Assembly: GCA_022848825.1 (NCBI GenBank)
Contig: JAJISH010000230.1
Span: 1-5,751 of the forward strand
Length of the DNA: 5,751 nucleotides
Source of the DNA: Thermoplasmatota archaeon
GTDB lineage: Archaea > Thermoplasmatota > Thermoplasmata > RBG-16-68-12 > JAGMCJ01
Reading direction: 5' to 3'
A program made the position numbers and the translations under genes. Below, one piece after another: positions 5,076 to 5,751 of the stretch (positions are counted from its first letter, which is position 1; each line of letters opens with the position of its first letter). A model generated the notes under the pieces. The model was given only the letters and a program-made list of their open reading frames with translations. It had not been told where the DNA came from and searched no databases.

Positions 5076-5751
5076 CCACCTCCTTTCCTCGACCTTCTTC
5101 TTACGATGATGAAAACAAGGAATATCGTCAGAAGGGGCATCACCAGATCCTGGAACTCCGGTATGTATGTCATGGCGGAGTCTGATGACCCTTCCAGGCC
5201 GTAGGAATTCTGGGTCGTGTAGTTCAGGAATGCCCAGTTTACCAGAGTAATGCCAGGCGGCACGTTGAGATCGACTGTGACGGTGATCGTGAAGGTGTGG
5301 GATCCAGGAGCGATGTCGGTGAAGTGCCAGATGTACGTGTTGCCGTTCTGGGACTCGTAGGGCTCGCTCGACGTTTGGTAGGTTACGTTGTTGGGCAGGG
5401 TGTCGTTCACCCAGACGTGAGCGGCATTTCCAGAGCCCGTGTTGTTGTAGTAGATCGTGTAGACGAGTGTGTCACCGGGCAGTGCCTCTGACTTATCGAC
5501 CGTCTTGACCACTGAGATGATGGGTCTGGAACAAGTGAAGGACACGTTCGAGTCGGACCCTGATTGCCACACTCCGTCGTCGTTCGTGTAGTTCAGAGTC
5601 ACGGAATTGCCCAGCACTGCAAGGTCATCGACCGTATCATTCACCCTCACAGTGATGGTCAGGGAGTTCTCCGACTTCCTGGGCACCGTGCCGAAGTTCC
5701 ATCTGTACGTGTTCCCGCTCCTGGAGGTGTACGCCCTACTCGAGGATACGT
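5072..5751 (-). CDS. Surface protein with DUF11-type repeats and PEF-CTERM-like tail, C-terminal part
   Basis: The reading frame is open across the right edge of the window, so only the last 225 codons plus part of one more are seen. The GTG at 5684-5686 is an internal Val, not the start: the upstream codons continue with S-G-N-T-Y-R-W-N-F-G-T, which mirrors N-G-N-T-Y-I-W-H-F-T-D in the next repeat. One full DUF11-like module (about 5162-5527) has V-V-K-T-V-D-K, P-G-D-T-L-V-Y-T-I-Y-Y-N-N-T-G, V-W-V-N-D-T-L-P and F-T-I-T-V-T-V. The end of a preceding related module lies at about 5528-5751. The C-terminus is I-P-E-F, a hydrophobic stretch and R-R-R-S-R-K-G-G-G, which fits a PEF-type archaeosortase signal or a plain membrane anchor. 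Numerous N-x-S/T sequons suggest glycosylation. It is probably a cell-envelope or adhesin protein; its promoter lies outside the window. Confidence 0.85.
   Translation of the reverse strand, partial: VSSSRAYTSRSGNTYRWNFGTVPRKSENSLTITVRVNDTVDDLAVLGNSVTLNYTNDDGVWQSGSDSNVSFTCSRPIISVVKTVDKSEALPGDTLVYTIYYNNTGSGNAAHVWVNDTLPNNVTYQTSSEPYESQNGNTYIWHFTDIAPGSHTFTITVTVDLNVPPGITLVNWAFLNYTTQNSYGLEGSSDSAMTYIPEFQDLVMPLLTIFLVFIIVRRRSRKGGG
5084..5161 (-). other. Candidate PEF-CTERM-like protein-sorting signal
   Basis: The tripartite tail is P-E-F (5161-5153), then a hydrophobic segment ending I-I-V, then the basic cluster R-R-R-S-R-K. This order and spacing match the PEF-CTERM class of archaeal sorting signals, thought to be processed by an archaeosortase. 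The alternative is a simple C-terminal membrane anchor. No sortase gene is present in the window to decide. Confidence 0.55.

Noticed and set aside
5684..5686. GTG as the start codon of the - strand DUF11 gene
   Set aside because: The frame is open upstream to the window edge and encodes the matching half of a repeat, so the GTG is an internal Val.

Overview
The window looks like archaeal DNA, most likely from a Thermoplasmata-type (Thermoplasmatota/Euryarchaeota) lineage. The reasons are TATA-like boxes and GGTGA-type ribosome binding sites, frequent ATA (Ile) and AGG (Arg) codons in GC-rich DNA, large secreted proteins built from Ig-like, PKD, beta-helix and DUF11 modules, a tandem winged-helix domain of a kind I associate with euryarchaea, and a PEF-type C-terminal sorting tail. 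The exact lineage cannot be fixed from the sequence alone.

Layout: (1) Bases 1-141 hold the 3' end of a TrmO/TsaA-like tRNA methyltransferase gene on the + strand. (2) A short promoter region of about 80 bases follows. (3) Bases 221-2872 (+) encode an 883-residue surface protein: signal peptide, eight Ig-like modules of about 100 residues that are very rich in Trp and acidic residues, and one C-terminal membrane anchor. (4) Only 19 bases later, 2892-5075 (+) encodes a 727-residue membrane-spanning protein: signal peptide, beta-helix, beta-sandwich-like domain, two PKD domains, one membrane span, and two cytoplasmic winged helix-turn-helix domains. It looks like a one-component sensor and transcription factor that reads the cell exterior. 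(5) On the opposite strand, 5751-5072 is the C-terminal part of another surface protein with DUF11-type repeats and a PEF-CTERM-like tail; its start lies outside the window. It meets the regulator gene tail to tail, and the two stop codons share the palindrome CTAG.

How the genes may work together (inference): the Ig-array protein and the membrane-bound regulator probably form a two-gene operon. The array would be the exposed stalk or adhesin. The regulator could sense its state, a cell-surface ligand or envelope stress through its ectodomain and change transcription directly through its DNA-binding tail, possibly of this operon and of the neighbouring DUF11 gene. The domain architecture is read from the sequence; the functional link is not proven. 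There is no gene-free stretch longer than 80 bases, and I see no RNA genes, mobile elements or CRISPR arrays.
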